Source: Agromyces mediolanus (GTDB lineage Bacteria > Actinomycetota > Actinomycetes > Actinomycetales > Microbacteriaceae). Taken from it: a DNA stretch of 64,000 nt. Made by a program: the position numbers and the translations under genes. This document shows, one piece after another, positions 57,469 to 64,000 of the stretch. The stretch is from the NCBI RefSeq assembly GCF_023715325.1, contig NZ_JAMBNX010000005.1, forward strand, positions 62,001 through 126,000, given 5' to 3'. Positions within the stretch are counted from its first letter, which is position 1. Each line of letters starts with the position of its first letter. Under the pieces are notes generated by a model. The model was not told the origin of the DNA. It made no database searches and worked only from the letters and a program-made list of their open reading frames with translations.

Positions 57469-58482
57469 ATGTCGAGACGACTGGCGGATGTCGCACGCAA
57501 GGTCGGCGTGAGCGAGGCCACGGTCAGCCGGGTGCTGAACGGCAAGCCCGGGGTGTCTGCGTCCACGCGGGACGCCGTGCTCACGGCGCTCGACGTGCTC
57601 GGCTACGAACGGCCGACGAAACTCCGCGGCGAACGCGCCCGGCTGGTCGGACTGGTCATGCCCGAGCTGCAGAACCCGATCTTCCCCGCGCTCGCCGAGT
57701 CGATCGGCGGCGGGCTGGCGCAGAACGGCTTCACCCCGGTGCTCTGCATCCAGAGCGCCGGCGGCGTCTCCGAGTCGGACTACGTCGAGCTGCTCCTGCA
57801 CCAGCAGGTCTCGGGCGTCGTCTTCGCCGGTGGCGCCTACTCGCAGGCGGATGCCTCGCACGAGCACTACGGGCGGCTCGTCGAGCTGAAGCTCCCGACG
57901 GTGCTGCTGAACGCCCCGGTCGACGGCCTCGGCTTCGCGACGGTGTCGTGCGACGACGCCATGTCGATCGAGCAGGGCTACGGGCATCTCGTGCAGCTCG
58001 GGCACCGGCGCATCGGCATCCTGCTCGGGCCGCGCGATCATGTGCCGTCCAGGCGCAAGCTGGCGGCGGCGAGGCGGATGGCGGAGCGGCACGGCCTCGC
58101 CCTCGACGAGGAGCTCGTGGTGCACTCGCTGTACTCGCTCGAGTCGGGGCAGGCGGCGGCCGCGAAGCTGTTGCAGGCGGGCGTCACGGCGATCGTCTGC
58201 GCGAGCGATCCGATGGCGCTCGGCGCGGTGCGGGCGGTGCGCCGGGCAGGACTCCGGGTGCCCGAGGACGTCTCCGTGATCGGCTACGACGACTCGGCGC
58301 TGATGAACTGCACCGAGCCGCCGCTCACGACGGTGCGCCAGCCGATCGAGGCGATGGGCAAGATGGTGATCGAACTGCTGCTGCGGCAGATGACGAGCGA
58401 GCGCGCCCTCGGCGACGAGGTGCTCTTCGCCCCCGAGCTCGTCGTCCGCGGCTCCACGGGCCCGGCCCCCACCCCCGCCTGA
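57469..58482 (+). CDS. LacI-family regulator of the alpha-glucoside operon
   Basis: 337 residues. The helix-turn-helix is 'SRRLADVARKVGVSEATVSRVLNGKPGVSASTRDAVLTALDVLGY'-like in layout; the effector domain begins 'RLVGLVMPELQNPIFPALAESI' and has 'GHRRIGILLGPRDHVPSRRKL' and 'PEDVSVIGYDDSALMNCTEPPLTTVRQP'. The last segment is typical of maltose/glucoside repressors. It is transcribed toward the GH13-ABC operon and separated from it by 312 bp with two palindromes, a tandem repeat and a promoter. Probable local repressor of that operon. Confidence 0.9.
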   Translation: MSRRLADVARKVGVSEATVSRVLNGKPGVSASTRDAVLTALDVLGYERPTKLRGERARLVGLVMPELQNPIFPALAESIGGGLAQNGFTPVLCIQSAGGVSESDYVELLLHQQVSGVVFAGGAYSQADASHEHYGRLVELKLPTVLLNAPVDGLGFATVSCDDAMSIEQGYGHLVQLGHRRIGILLGPRDHVPSRRKLAAARRMAERHGLALDEELVVHSLYSLESGQAAAAKLLQAGVTAIVCASDPMALGAVRAVRRAGLRVPEDVSVIGYDDSALMNCTEPPLTTVRQPIEAMGKMVIELLLRQMTSERALGDEVLFAPELVVRGSTGPAPTPA

Positions 58483-58484
58483 TT

Positions 58485-58522
58485 CAGGGTTGCCCGACTT
58501 TCATGAAAGTCGGGCAACCCTG
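58485..58522. repeat. Palindrome family, copy D (38 bp, perfect)
   Basis: The half-site CAGGGTTGCCCGACTTTCA is followed by its exact complement, starting 2 bp after the lacI stop. It has the common core with its own, still complementary, flanks. Confidence 0.9.
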
Positions 58523-58536
58523 CGTGACCACCCTCT

Positions 58537-58572
58537 CGACTTGCCCGACTTTCATGAAAGTCGGGCAAGTCG
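58537..58572. repeat. Palindrome family, copy E (36 bp, perfect)
   Basis: It is identical to copy A over all 36 bp and lies 14 bp after copy D in tandem. It is followed directly by a 12-bp tandem repeat. Confidence 0.9.
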
Positions 58573-58618
58573 GGTGCTGAGTCGGGTGCGGAGTCGGGTG
58601 CTGAGGTGGGTGCTGAGT
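58571..58618. repeat. 12-bp tandem repeat, four copies
   Basis: Four adjacent units of CGGGTGCTGAGT with one or two changes, in frame with the right arm of palindrome E. Non-coding in the annotated genes. Confidence 0.8.
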
Positions 58619-58627
58619 CGGGGGGTG

Positions 58628-58652
58628 CCGCTTGCGCGGGTGGTGCAAGCGG
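58628..58652. promoter_or_regulatory. Inverted repeat upstream of the GH13 operon
   Basis: CCGCTTGC and GCAAGCGG are perfect 8-bp arms with a 9-bp spacer, about 50 bp upstream of the predicted -35. It could be a regulator site or a weak hairpin. Confidence 0.4.
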
Positions 58653-58704
58653 CTGACGCAATTTCACGCAAGTCGTCGAAACATTTTGTCGATTTGTTGA
58701 ATAG

Positions 58705-58733
58705 TTGCATCATCCTGTTGCTCTCATTACGTT
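58705..58733 (+). promoter_or_regulatory. Candidate promoter of the GH13-ABC operon
   Basis: TTGCAT (58705-58710) and TACGTT (58728-58733) are 17 bp apart in the AT-richest part of the 312-bp gap. The predicted start is near 58740, leaving a ~54-nt leader with AGGAG before the GTG. No clear LacI palindrome was seen here. Confidence 0.5.
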
Positions 58734-58793
58734 GACCGGCAAGACGCCGTCGTCAGACGCGACGGCGCGCCGAACGACGAGGAGCACCAGCGC

Positions 58794-60485
58794 GTGACCA
58801 TGCCACTCACCGCCACCACGGCCGGCCCCGGCACTCCGGCCGGCGACGCCGACTGGTGGCGCAGCGCCGTCATCTACCAGGTGTACGTGCGCAGCTTCGC
58901 CGACTCGGACGGCGACGGCATCGGCGACCTGCAGGGCGTGCGCAGCCGGCTCGACTACCTCGCCGAGCTCGGCGTCGACGCACTCTGGTTCACCCCCTGG
59001 TACCCCTCGCCGCTCGCCGACGGCGGCTACGACGTCGCCGACTACCGGGCGATCCACCCCGCCTTCGGCACCCTCGCCGACGCCGAGGAGCTCATCGAGG
59101 ACGCGGCCGCCCGAGGCATCCGCACCATCATCGACATCGTCCCGAACCACGTCTCGCACGAGCACCCCTGGTTCCAGGACGCCCTCGCCGCCGGCCCCGG
59201 CAGCCCCGAGCGCGAGCGCTTCTGGTTCCGGCCCGGCCGCGGCCCGGCCGGGGACGAGAAGCCGAACGACTGGGTGTCGGAGTTCACCGGCGAGCCGTGG
59301 ACCCGCACGACGAACCCCGACGGCACGCCCGGCGACTGGTACCTGCACCTCTTCACCCCCGAGCAGCCCGACCTCAACTGGACCCACCCCGACGTGCGGC
59401 GCGAGCACGAGGAGATCCTGCGGTTCTGGTTCGACCGCGGCGTCGCCGGCGTGCGCATCGACTCCGCCGCGCAGCTCATGAAGCACCCCGAGCTGCCCGA
59501 CTACCCGACCGCGCCCGGGCCGGGGGAGCACCCCCACATCGATCGCGACGAGCTGCACGAGCTCTACCGTTCCTGGCGGCGGATCGCCGAGAGCTACGAC
59601 GACCCCCGCGTGCTCGTCGGGGAGATCTGGCTGCCCGACGCCCAGCGCTTCGCGGCGTACCTCCGCCCGGACGAGATGCACACGGCGTTCAACTTCGACT
59701 TCATGACGCGCCCGTGGGACGCCGCCGAGCTGCGGGCCTCGATCGAGCTGATGCTGCGCGTGCACGCTCCGGTCGGCGCGCCGAGCACCTGGGTGCTCTC
59801 GAACCACGACATCACCCGACCGGTGACGCGCTACGGCCGTGAGGACTCGAGCTTCGCCTTCCGCAAGAAGCGCTTCGGCACCCCGAGCGACCTCGCCCTC
59901 GGAACCCGGCGCGCCCGCGCCGCCGCGCTGCTCACCGCGGCCCTGCCCGGCTCGCTCTACCTCTACCAGGGCGACGAGCTCGGCCTTCCCGAGGTGGAAC
60001 TCCCCGTCGCCGTGCTGCAGGATCCCATGCACTTCCGCTCCGGCGGCATCGACCCCGGCCGCGACGGCTGCCGGGTCCCCCTGCCCTGGCGCGGGCTCGC
60101 AGAACCCTTCGGCTTCAGCCCGGCGGGCGCCGCGGCGGCGCCGTGGCTGCCGCAGCCGGCCGACTGGTCCGGCCTCACCGTCGAGGCGCAAGAGGCCGAC
60201 CCCGCCTCCATGCTCGCGCTGTACCGGCGGGCCCTCGGCATCCGTCGCGAGGACCCCGCGCTCCGCTCCGGCGCGCTCGAGTGGGTCGACGCGGACCCCG
60301 GCGCGATCGCCTTCCGCCGCGGCGACGGATTCCTCAGCATCACGAACCTCGGCGCGGCTCCCATCGAGCTGCCGCCGCACGAGTCGATCCTCCTCGCGAG
60401 CGCCCCGCTCGACGGGGGCCGGCTCGCCGCCGACGCCACCGCCTGGCTGCGCATCGCGCCGTCGGGCACGACGACGGCGCCCTGA
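58794..60485 (+). CDS. GH13 alpha-glucosidase/oligo-1,6-glucosidase-type enzyme
   Basis: 563 residues with a GTG start; AGGAG is 9 nt upstream. The (beta/alpha)8 GH13 motifs are complete: 'DIVPNHVSHEHPWF' (region I), 'GVAGVRIDSAAQLM' with the nucleophile Asp (~221), 'VLVGEIWLP' with the acid Glu (~276) and 'WVLSNHDITRP' with the third Asp (~339). The 'DADPGAIAFRRG' C-terminal beta domain follows. 'GDGIGDLQGVRSRLDYL' is the usual start of intracellular glucosidases. It has no signal peptide, so it hydrolyses imported alpha-glucosides in the cytosol and feeds glucose to metabolism. It is the first gene of the sugar-uptake operon. Confidence 0.93.
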   Translation: MTMPLTATTAGPGTPAGDADWWRSAVIYQVYVRSFADSDGDGIGDLQGVRSRLDYLAELGVDALWFTPWYPSPLADGGYDVADYRAIHPAFGTLADAEELIEDAAARGIRTIIDIVPNHVSHEHPWFQDALAAGPGSPERERFWFRPGRGPAGDEKPNDWVSEFTGEPWTRTTNPDGTPGDWYLHLFTPEQPDLNWTHPDVRREHEEILRFWFDRGVAGVRIDSAAQLMKHPELPDYPTAPGPGEHPHIDRDELHELYRSWRRIAESYDDPRVLVGEIWLPDAQRFAAYLRPDEMHTAFNFDFMTRPWDAAELRASIELMLRVHAPVGAPSTWVLSNHDITRPVTRYGREDSSFAFRKKRFGTPSDLALGTRRARAAALLTAALPGSLYLYQGDELGLPEVELPVAVLQDPMHFRSGGIDPGRDGCRVPLPWRGLAEPFGFSPAGAAAAPWLPQPADWSGLTVEAQEADPASMLALYRRALGIRREDPALRSGALEWVDADPGAIAFRRGDGFLSITNLGAAPIELPPHESILLASAPLDGGRLAADATAWLRIAPSGTTTAP

Positions 60486-60488
60486 CCC

Positions 60489-60568
60489 GCACCATCCGCC
60501 CGCACCGCCCGCACCACGCACCACGCACCACGCACCATCCACCCGCACCACGCACCATCCGCACCACT
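60489..60568. repeat. Low-complexity CGCACCA repeat
   Basis: About eight imperfect units of CGCACCA/CGCACCATC between the glucosidase stop and the binding-protein gene. The strand is very poor in G, so it can form little structure, and could set the spacing and unfolded state ahead of the next ribosome site. Confidence 0.75.
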
Positions 60569-60598
60569 CACCGCATCACAGCACCGAAAGGACCGACA

Positions 60599-61957
60599 AT
60601 GAAGTCATCACGTACCGTCGCGGCCGGCATCGCCGCGCTCGCCATGGTCGGCGCGCTCGCCGCCTGCTCCTCCGGGGGCAGCGACGGCGACGGCAAGCTC
60701 GAGCTCCGCGTCGCCACCTTCCCGCCCGGCGCCGACCAGGCGGCCTACGACGCCTTCGCCGAGCAGGAGAAGCAGTTCGAGAAGGAACACCCCGACATCG
60801 ACATCATCGGCGTCGAGTACGAGTGGACCGCCCCGACCTTCGCCGCCCAGCTCGCGGGCGGCAGCCTGCCGGACGTGTTCACCGTGCCCTTCACCGACTC
60901 CAAGACGCTGCTCGAGAACGGCCAGCTCATGGACCTCACGAAGGAGATCGACGAGCTCGGCTACACCGACAAGTTCAACCCGATCCTGCTCGAGGAGGTC
61001 ACCGGCAGCGACGGCAAGGTCTACGGCTTCCCCCGCCAGGCCTACGCCAACGGCCTGCAGTACAACCGGGACCTCTTCGAGCAGGCCGGTCTCGACCCCG
61101 ACCAGCCGCCGGCCACCTGGGACGAGGTGCGGGCCGCAGCGAAGACCATCGCCGAGAAGACCGGCAAGGCCGGCTACGCGACGATGACGAGCAACGGCAC
61201 CGGCGGCTGGCAGCTCGCGGCGCAGGCCGACTCCCGCGGCGCCGAGCTGCAGACGGCCAACGACGACGGTACCTTCACGTCGACCATCGACAACCCGGCC
61301 ACGAAGGCGACGCTGCAGTACCTGCACGACCTGCGCTGGGAAGACAACTCGATGGGCGCGAACTTCGACCTCGACTGGGGCAGCATCAACCAGGAGTTCG
61401 CCGCCGGCAACATCGGCATGTACACGAGCGGCTCGGACGTCTACACGGCGCTCGTGCGCGACTACGGCATGGACTCGGCGCAGTACGGCCTCACCGTCAT
61501 CCCGCTCGAGGACGGCGGCGGCGTGCTCGGCGGCGGCGACATCGCCGTCGTCGCCCCCACGGTCGACGATGACACGAAGGCGGCCGCGGTCACCTGGATC
61601 GACTGGTACTACATGCAGAAGCTGCTGAACGAGGACGCCGCGGTCGCCGACGCGAAGGCGCTGGCCGCGAGCGACCAGGCCGTCGGCACCCCCGTGCTGC
61701 CGGTGCTCGACCAGGCCACCTACCTCGAGTCGCGCGAGTGGATCCAGGACTACATCAACGTTCCGCTCGACCAGATGACCGGCTTCACCGAGGGCATCTT
61801 CGACCAGAGCCCGGTCGGCGAGTTCAAGGGCCAGACGCAGCCGATCTACGCCCTGATGGACAACGTCGTGCAGGCGGTCCTCACCGACCGGAACGCCGAC
61901 ATCGACGCGCTGCTGAAGCAGCTCGACACCGACGCGCAGGCGCTGCTCGACCAGTGA
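60599..61957 (+). CDS. ABC sugar-binding lipoprotein
   Basis: 452 residues. The lipobox is 'GALAACSSGG' (Cys ~23). The mature protein is a family-1 extracellular solute-binding protein with 'LRVATFPPGADQAAYDAF', 'FAAQLAGGSLPDVFTVPFTD', 'GKVYGFPRQAYANGLQYNRDLFEQAGL' and 'EFAAGNIGMYTSGSDV'. It captures an oligosaccharide outside the membrane and delivers it to the two permeases that follow. AAAGGA is 8 nt upstream of the ATG. The stop overlaps the permease GTG (GTGA). High expression is expected from its place after a leader and good ribosome site. Confidence 0.93.
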   Translation: MKSSRTVAAGIAALAMVGALAACSSGGSDGDGKLELRVATFPPGADQAAYDAFAEQEKQFEKEHPDIDIIGVEYEWTAPTFAAQLAGGSLPDVFTVPFTDSKTLLENGQLMDLTKEIDELGYTDKFNPILLEEVTGSDGKVYGFPRQAYANGLQYNRDLFEQAGLDPDQPPATWDEVRAAAKTIAEKTGKAGYATMTSNGTGGWQLAAQADSRGAELQTANDDGTFTSTIDNPATKATLQYLHDLRWEDNSMGANFDLDWGSINQEFAAGNIGMYTSGSDVYTALVRDYGMDSAQYGLTVIPLEDGGGVLGGGDIAVVAPTVDDDTKAAAVTWIDWYYMQKLLNEDAAVADAKALAASDQAVGTPVLPVLDQATYLESREWIQDYINVPLDQMTGFTEGIFDQSPVGEFKGQTQPIYALMDNVVQAVLTDRNADIDALLKQLDTDAQALLDQ

Positions 61958-62949
61958 GCACCACCGCGATCGATCAGACGGATGCCCCGGCCGAGGCCGG
62001 CGCGGGGCATCCGTCGCCCGAGGCGGCGGCGCGCCCCCCATCGCGCCGCCGCCGTCGCACCCCGCTCACCTGGCTGCGCGGGGGAGGGCTCTGGAACCTG
62101 GCGTTCCTCGCGCCCATGCTCGTCGTGTTCGGCGTCTTCAGCTGGTGGCCGATCGCCCGCTCGGTGATCATGAGCTTCCAGAAGACGAACCTGATCAGCG
62201 ACCCCGTGTGGGTCGGCCTCGACAACTTCGCTCGGGTGCTCGCCGACCCGAGCCTCGGCACCGCCGTCGTGAACACCCTGTACTTCGCGGGCCTCGCCCT
62301 CGTCTTCGGGTTCCCGCTGCCGATCATCATGGCGGTGCTGATGAGCGAGGTGCGCCGCGGCAAGGGCCTGTACAGCGCGCTCGCCTACCTGCCGGTCGTC
62401 GTGCCGCCCGTCGTCGCGGTGCTGCTGTGGAAGGTCTTCTACAACGCCAGCCCCGACGGGGTGTTCAACACGATCCTCGGCTGGGTCGGCATCCCGCCAC
62501 AGCCCTGGTTGCAGTCCTCGGCGACCGCCATGCCCTCCCTCGTCATCGAGGCGACCTGGGCGGCGGCCGGCGGCTCGATCATCATCTACCTGGCCGCACT
62601 CATCGCCGTGCCGCCGGAGCTCTACGATGCGGCCGAGGTCGACGGCGCCGGCATCTGGCGCAAGATCTGGCACGTCACGCTGCCGCAGCTGCGCGGCATC
62701 CTCTTCATCATGCTGATCCTGCAGGTGATCGGCACGGCGCAGGTGTTCCTCGAGCCGTACCTGTTCACGGGCGGCGGACCGAACAACGCGACCCTCACGG
62801 TGCTGCTGCTCATCTACCGCTACGCCTTCCAGAACAGCCTCGGCGGCGCCTACGGCGAGGCGACCGCCCTCAGCCTGATGCTCGCGATCTTCCTCGGGCT
62901 GCTCAGCTGGCTGTACTTCAAGCTCACCGACCGCTGGAGCACCAATTGA
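61954..62949 (+). CDS. ABC sugar permease, MalF/UgpA type
   Basis: 331 residues from an overlapping GTG. A ~45-residue basic, Pro-rich cytoplasmic start is followed by six membrane helices. The coupling (EAA) loop is 'YDAAEVDGAGIWRKIWHVTLPQLRGI', and 'FLEPYLFTGGGPNNATLTV' is the usual MalF-type motif. With the second permease it forms the channel for the sugar bound by the lipoprotein. No ATPase gene is adjacent, so a shared MsiK-type ATPase encoded elsewhere is likely, as in other actinobacteria. Confidence 0.93.
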   Translation: MSTTAIDQTDAPAEAGAGHPSPEAAARPPSRRRRRTPLTWLRGGGLWNLAFLAPMLVVFGVFSWWPIARSVIMSFQKTNLISDPVWVGLDNFARVLADPSLGTAVVNTLYFAGLALVFGFPLPIIMAVLMSEVRRGKGLYSALAYLPVVVPPVVAVLLWKVFYNASPDGVFNTILGWVGIPPQPWLQSSATAMPSLVIEATWAAAGGSIIIYLAALIAVPPELYDAAEVDGAGIWRKIWHVTLPQLRGILFIMLILQVIGTAQVFLEPYLFTGGGPNNATLTVLLLIYRYAFQNSLGGAYGEATALSLMLAIFLGLLSWLYFKLTDRWSTN

Positions 62950-63920
62950 CCGCGCCCGCCCCCTCCTCCGCCCAGCCGTCCGTGGCGCTGCGGCAGAAGC
63001 TCGCCGGGCTCGGCAAGCGCCGCCGCGAGCGCGCCGACGGCGGCACCGACCGCGGCATCCTGAGCGGCCACGACCGGCAGAAGCGGGGCGTGCGCGTCTC
63101 GATGGCCGGCGTGCACGTCGTGCTGTTCGTCGGGCTCGTCGTCGCCGGGCTCGGACCGCTGCTCTGGCTCGCCAAGGCGGCGGTCACGCCGACGCAGGAC
63201 ACGCTCAGCCATCCCTTCGAGCTCTGGCCCAACGGGATCGACTGGGCGAACCTCGCGACCGCGTGGAACGACATCCACATCGACCAGTACTTCCTGAACA
63301 CGATCTGGGTGGCCGCCGGCTCCTGGTTCTTCCAGCTGCTGATCGCGACGACCGCGGGCTACGCGCTCTCGGTGCTGCGGCCGAAGTACGCGCCGATCCT
63401 GAACGCCCTCGTGCTGGCGACGTTGTTCGTGCCCGCCGTGGTGCTGCTCGTGCCGCTCTACCTCACGGTGCTGCATCCGCCCGTCATCGACACCTCGCTG
63501 CTGAACACGTACTGGGCGGTCTGGCTGCCTGCGGCGGCGAACGCGTTCAACATCCTGCTCGTGAAGCGCTTCTTCGACGGGCTGCCGCGCGAGGTGTTCG
63601 AGGCGGCGCGCACCGACGGGGCGGGGCCGTTCCGGGTGTTCTGGTCGATCGTGCTGCCGATGTCGAAGCCGATCCTTGGTGTCGTCTCGGTGTTCGCGGT
63701 GATCGCCGCGTGGAAGGACTTCCTCTGGCCGCTGCTCGTGCTGCCGGACCCGGCGGTGCAGCCCCTGTCGGTGCGCCTGCCGGCGGTGCAGTCGCAGACG
63801 GAGCTCGACGTGTTCCTCGCGGCGCTCGCGATCTCGACGCTCATCCCGATCGTGCTGTTCCTCGTGTTCCAGCGGCTCTTCCTGAGCGGCGCGGGGCTCG
63901 GCGGTGCGGTGAAGGGCTAG
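62946..63920 (+). CDS. ABC sugar permease, MalG/UgpE type
   Basis: 324 residues from a TTG start that overlaps the previous stop (TTGA). The next in-frame ATG (63102) would begin at the first membrane helix, and translational coupling favours the TTG. Six helices; the EAA loop is 'FEAARTDGAGPFRVFWSIVLPMSKPI', and 'LFVPAVVLLVPLYLTVL' is typical. A long basic cytoplasmic N-terminus parallels that of the partner permease. It is the last gene of the operon in view and is followed by palindrome copy F. Confidence 0.92.
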   Translation: MTAPAPSSAQPSVALRQKLAGLGKRRRERADGGTDRGILSGHDRQKRGVRVSMAGVHVVLFVGLVVAGLGPLLWLAKAAVTPTQDTLSHPFELWPNGIDWANLATAWNDIHIDQYFLNTIWVAAGSWFFQLLIATTAGYALSVLRPKYAPILNALVLATLFVPAVVLLVPLYLTVLHPPVIDTSLLNTYWAVWLPAAANAFNILLVKRFFDGLPREVFEAARTDGAGPFRVFWSIVLPMSKPILGVVSVFAVIAAWKDFLWPLLVLPDPAVQPLSVRLPAVQSQTELDVFLAALAISTLIPIVLFLVFQRLFLSGAGLGGAVKG

Positions 63921-63942
63921 GCCCAGTTCCCGAGCGCTGCTC

Positions 63943-63980
63943 CCGAGTTGCCCGACTTTCATGAAAGTCGGGCAACTCGG
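63943..63980. repeat. Palindrome family, copy F (38 bp, perfect)
   Basis: It is identical to copy B over its 38 bp (half-site CCGAGTTGCCCGACTTTCA) and lies 22 bp after the last permease stop, at the window end. Confidence 0.9.
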
Positions 63981-64000
63981 ATGGGTCGATCGGGATGGGT

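Noticed and set aside
1..64000. tRNA, rRNA and riboswitches
   Set aside because: I looked for cloverleaf-type arms, CCA ends and known leader motifs in the intergenic regions and saw none; a covariance-model search would be needed to exclude them.

Overview
The window reads as chromosomal DNA of a very GC-rich actinobacterium, most likely a member of the Microbacteriaceae. The signs are the GC-saturated third codon positions, frequent GTG (and one TTG) starts, ATGA/GTGA/TTGA stop-start overlaps in nearly every operon, LAxTG (class E sortase-type) anchors on both surface proteins, a mycobacterial-order LigD beside Ku, and five copies of a small protein family I associate with Microbacteriaceae (DUF7882-like). 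The genus cannot be read from the sequence. No rRNA, tRNA, CRISPR array, integrase, transposase gene or replication origin was seen.

Layout. 1-4.0 kb: 3' part of a giant LAxTG-anchored adhesin. 4.1-7.1 kb: a LacI-controlled rpiB-type isomerase plus MHS transporter operon with a clear promoter and two overlapping operators. 7.1-12.8 kb: a light/c-di-GMP block with a bacteriophytochrome-GGDEF protein and a stand-alone EAL phosphodiesterase, interleaved with three DUF7882-like genes and small proteins of unknown function. 13.0-24.2 kb: a large catabolic locus. A class III aminotransferase and an SDR dehydrogenase lie on the minus strand. Diverging from them is a nine-gene, almost gap-free operon: M20 peptidase/deacylase, IclR regulator, E1-alpha and E1-beta of a 2-oxoacid dehydrogenase, an acetoacetate-decarboxylase-like protein, an MHS transporter, a medium-chain reductase, a RidA-like protein and a class V aminotransferase-fold protein. 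No E2 or E3 gene is present. This is the best candidate for an undescribed pathway.

24.3-31 kb: regulators and drug-type export, consisting of AraC-GyrI, a methyltransferase, HxlR with an MFS exporter cut short by a repeat array, a coiled-coil protein, and a PadR-DUF1048-ABC exporter operon. 31-35.4 kb: a toroid-fold protein and a second LAxTG surface protein. 35.5-47.8 kb: GntR with a CynX-like MFS, a serine hydrolase diverging from a two-component system, a sulfatase, a flavoprotein oxidase, a CPBP protease, a glycosyltransferase, a GNAT acetyltransferase and DUF1304. 47.8-52.3 kb: a lipoprotein, then a LacI-controlled amidotransferase-like/DMT transporter/phosphotriesterase-family operon. 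52.4-57.4 kb: the NHEJ pair Ku and LigD, a small Rho-N-like protein and two further DUF7882-like genes. 57.5-63.9 kb: LacI, GH13 glucosidase, sugar-binding lipoprotein and two ABC permeases, with no ATPase gene in view.

Repeats are the other theme. (i) Six perfect palindromes share an invariant 28-bp core, and in five of them the flanking bases differ between copies but stay complementary. (ii) Two copies of a ~94-bp inverted-repeat element follow genes. (iii) An array of about eight short inverted units sits at the broken end of the MFS gene. (iv) Several tandem repeats lie in intergenic or linker DNA. (v) The heptamer GGATGCC/GGCATCC is unusually common and recurs in protein linkers and a terminator stem.
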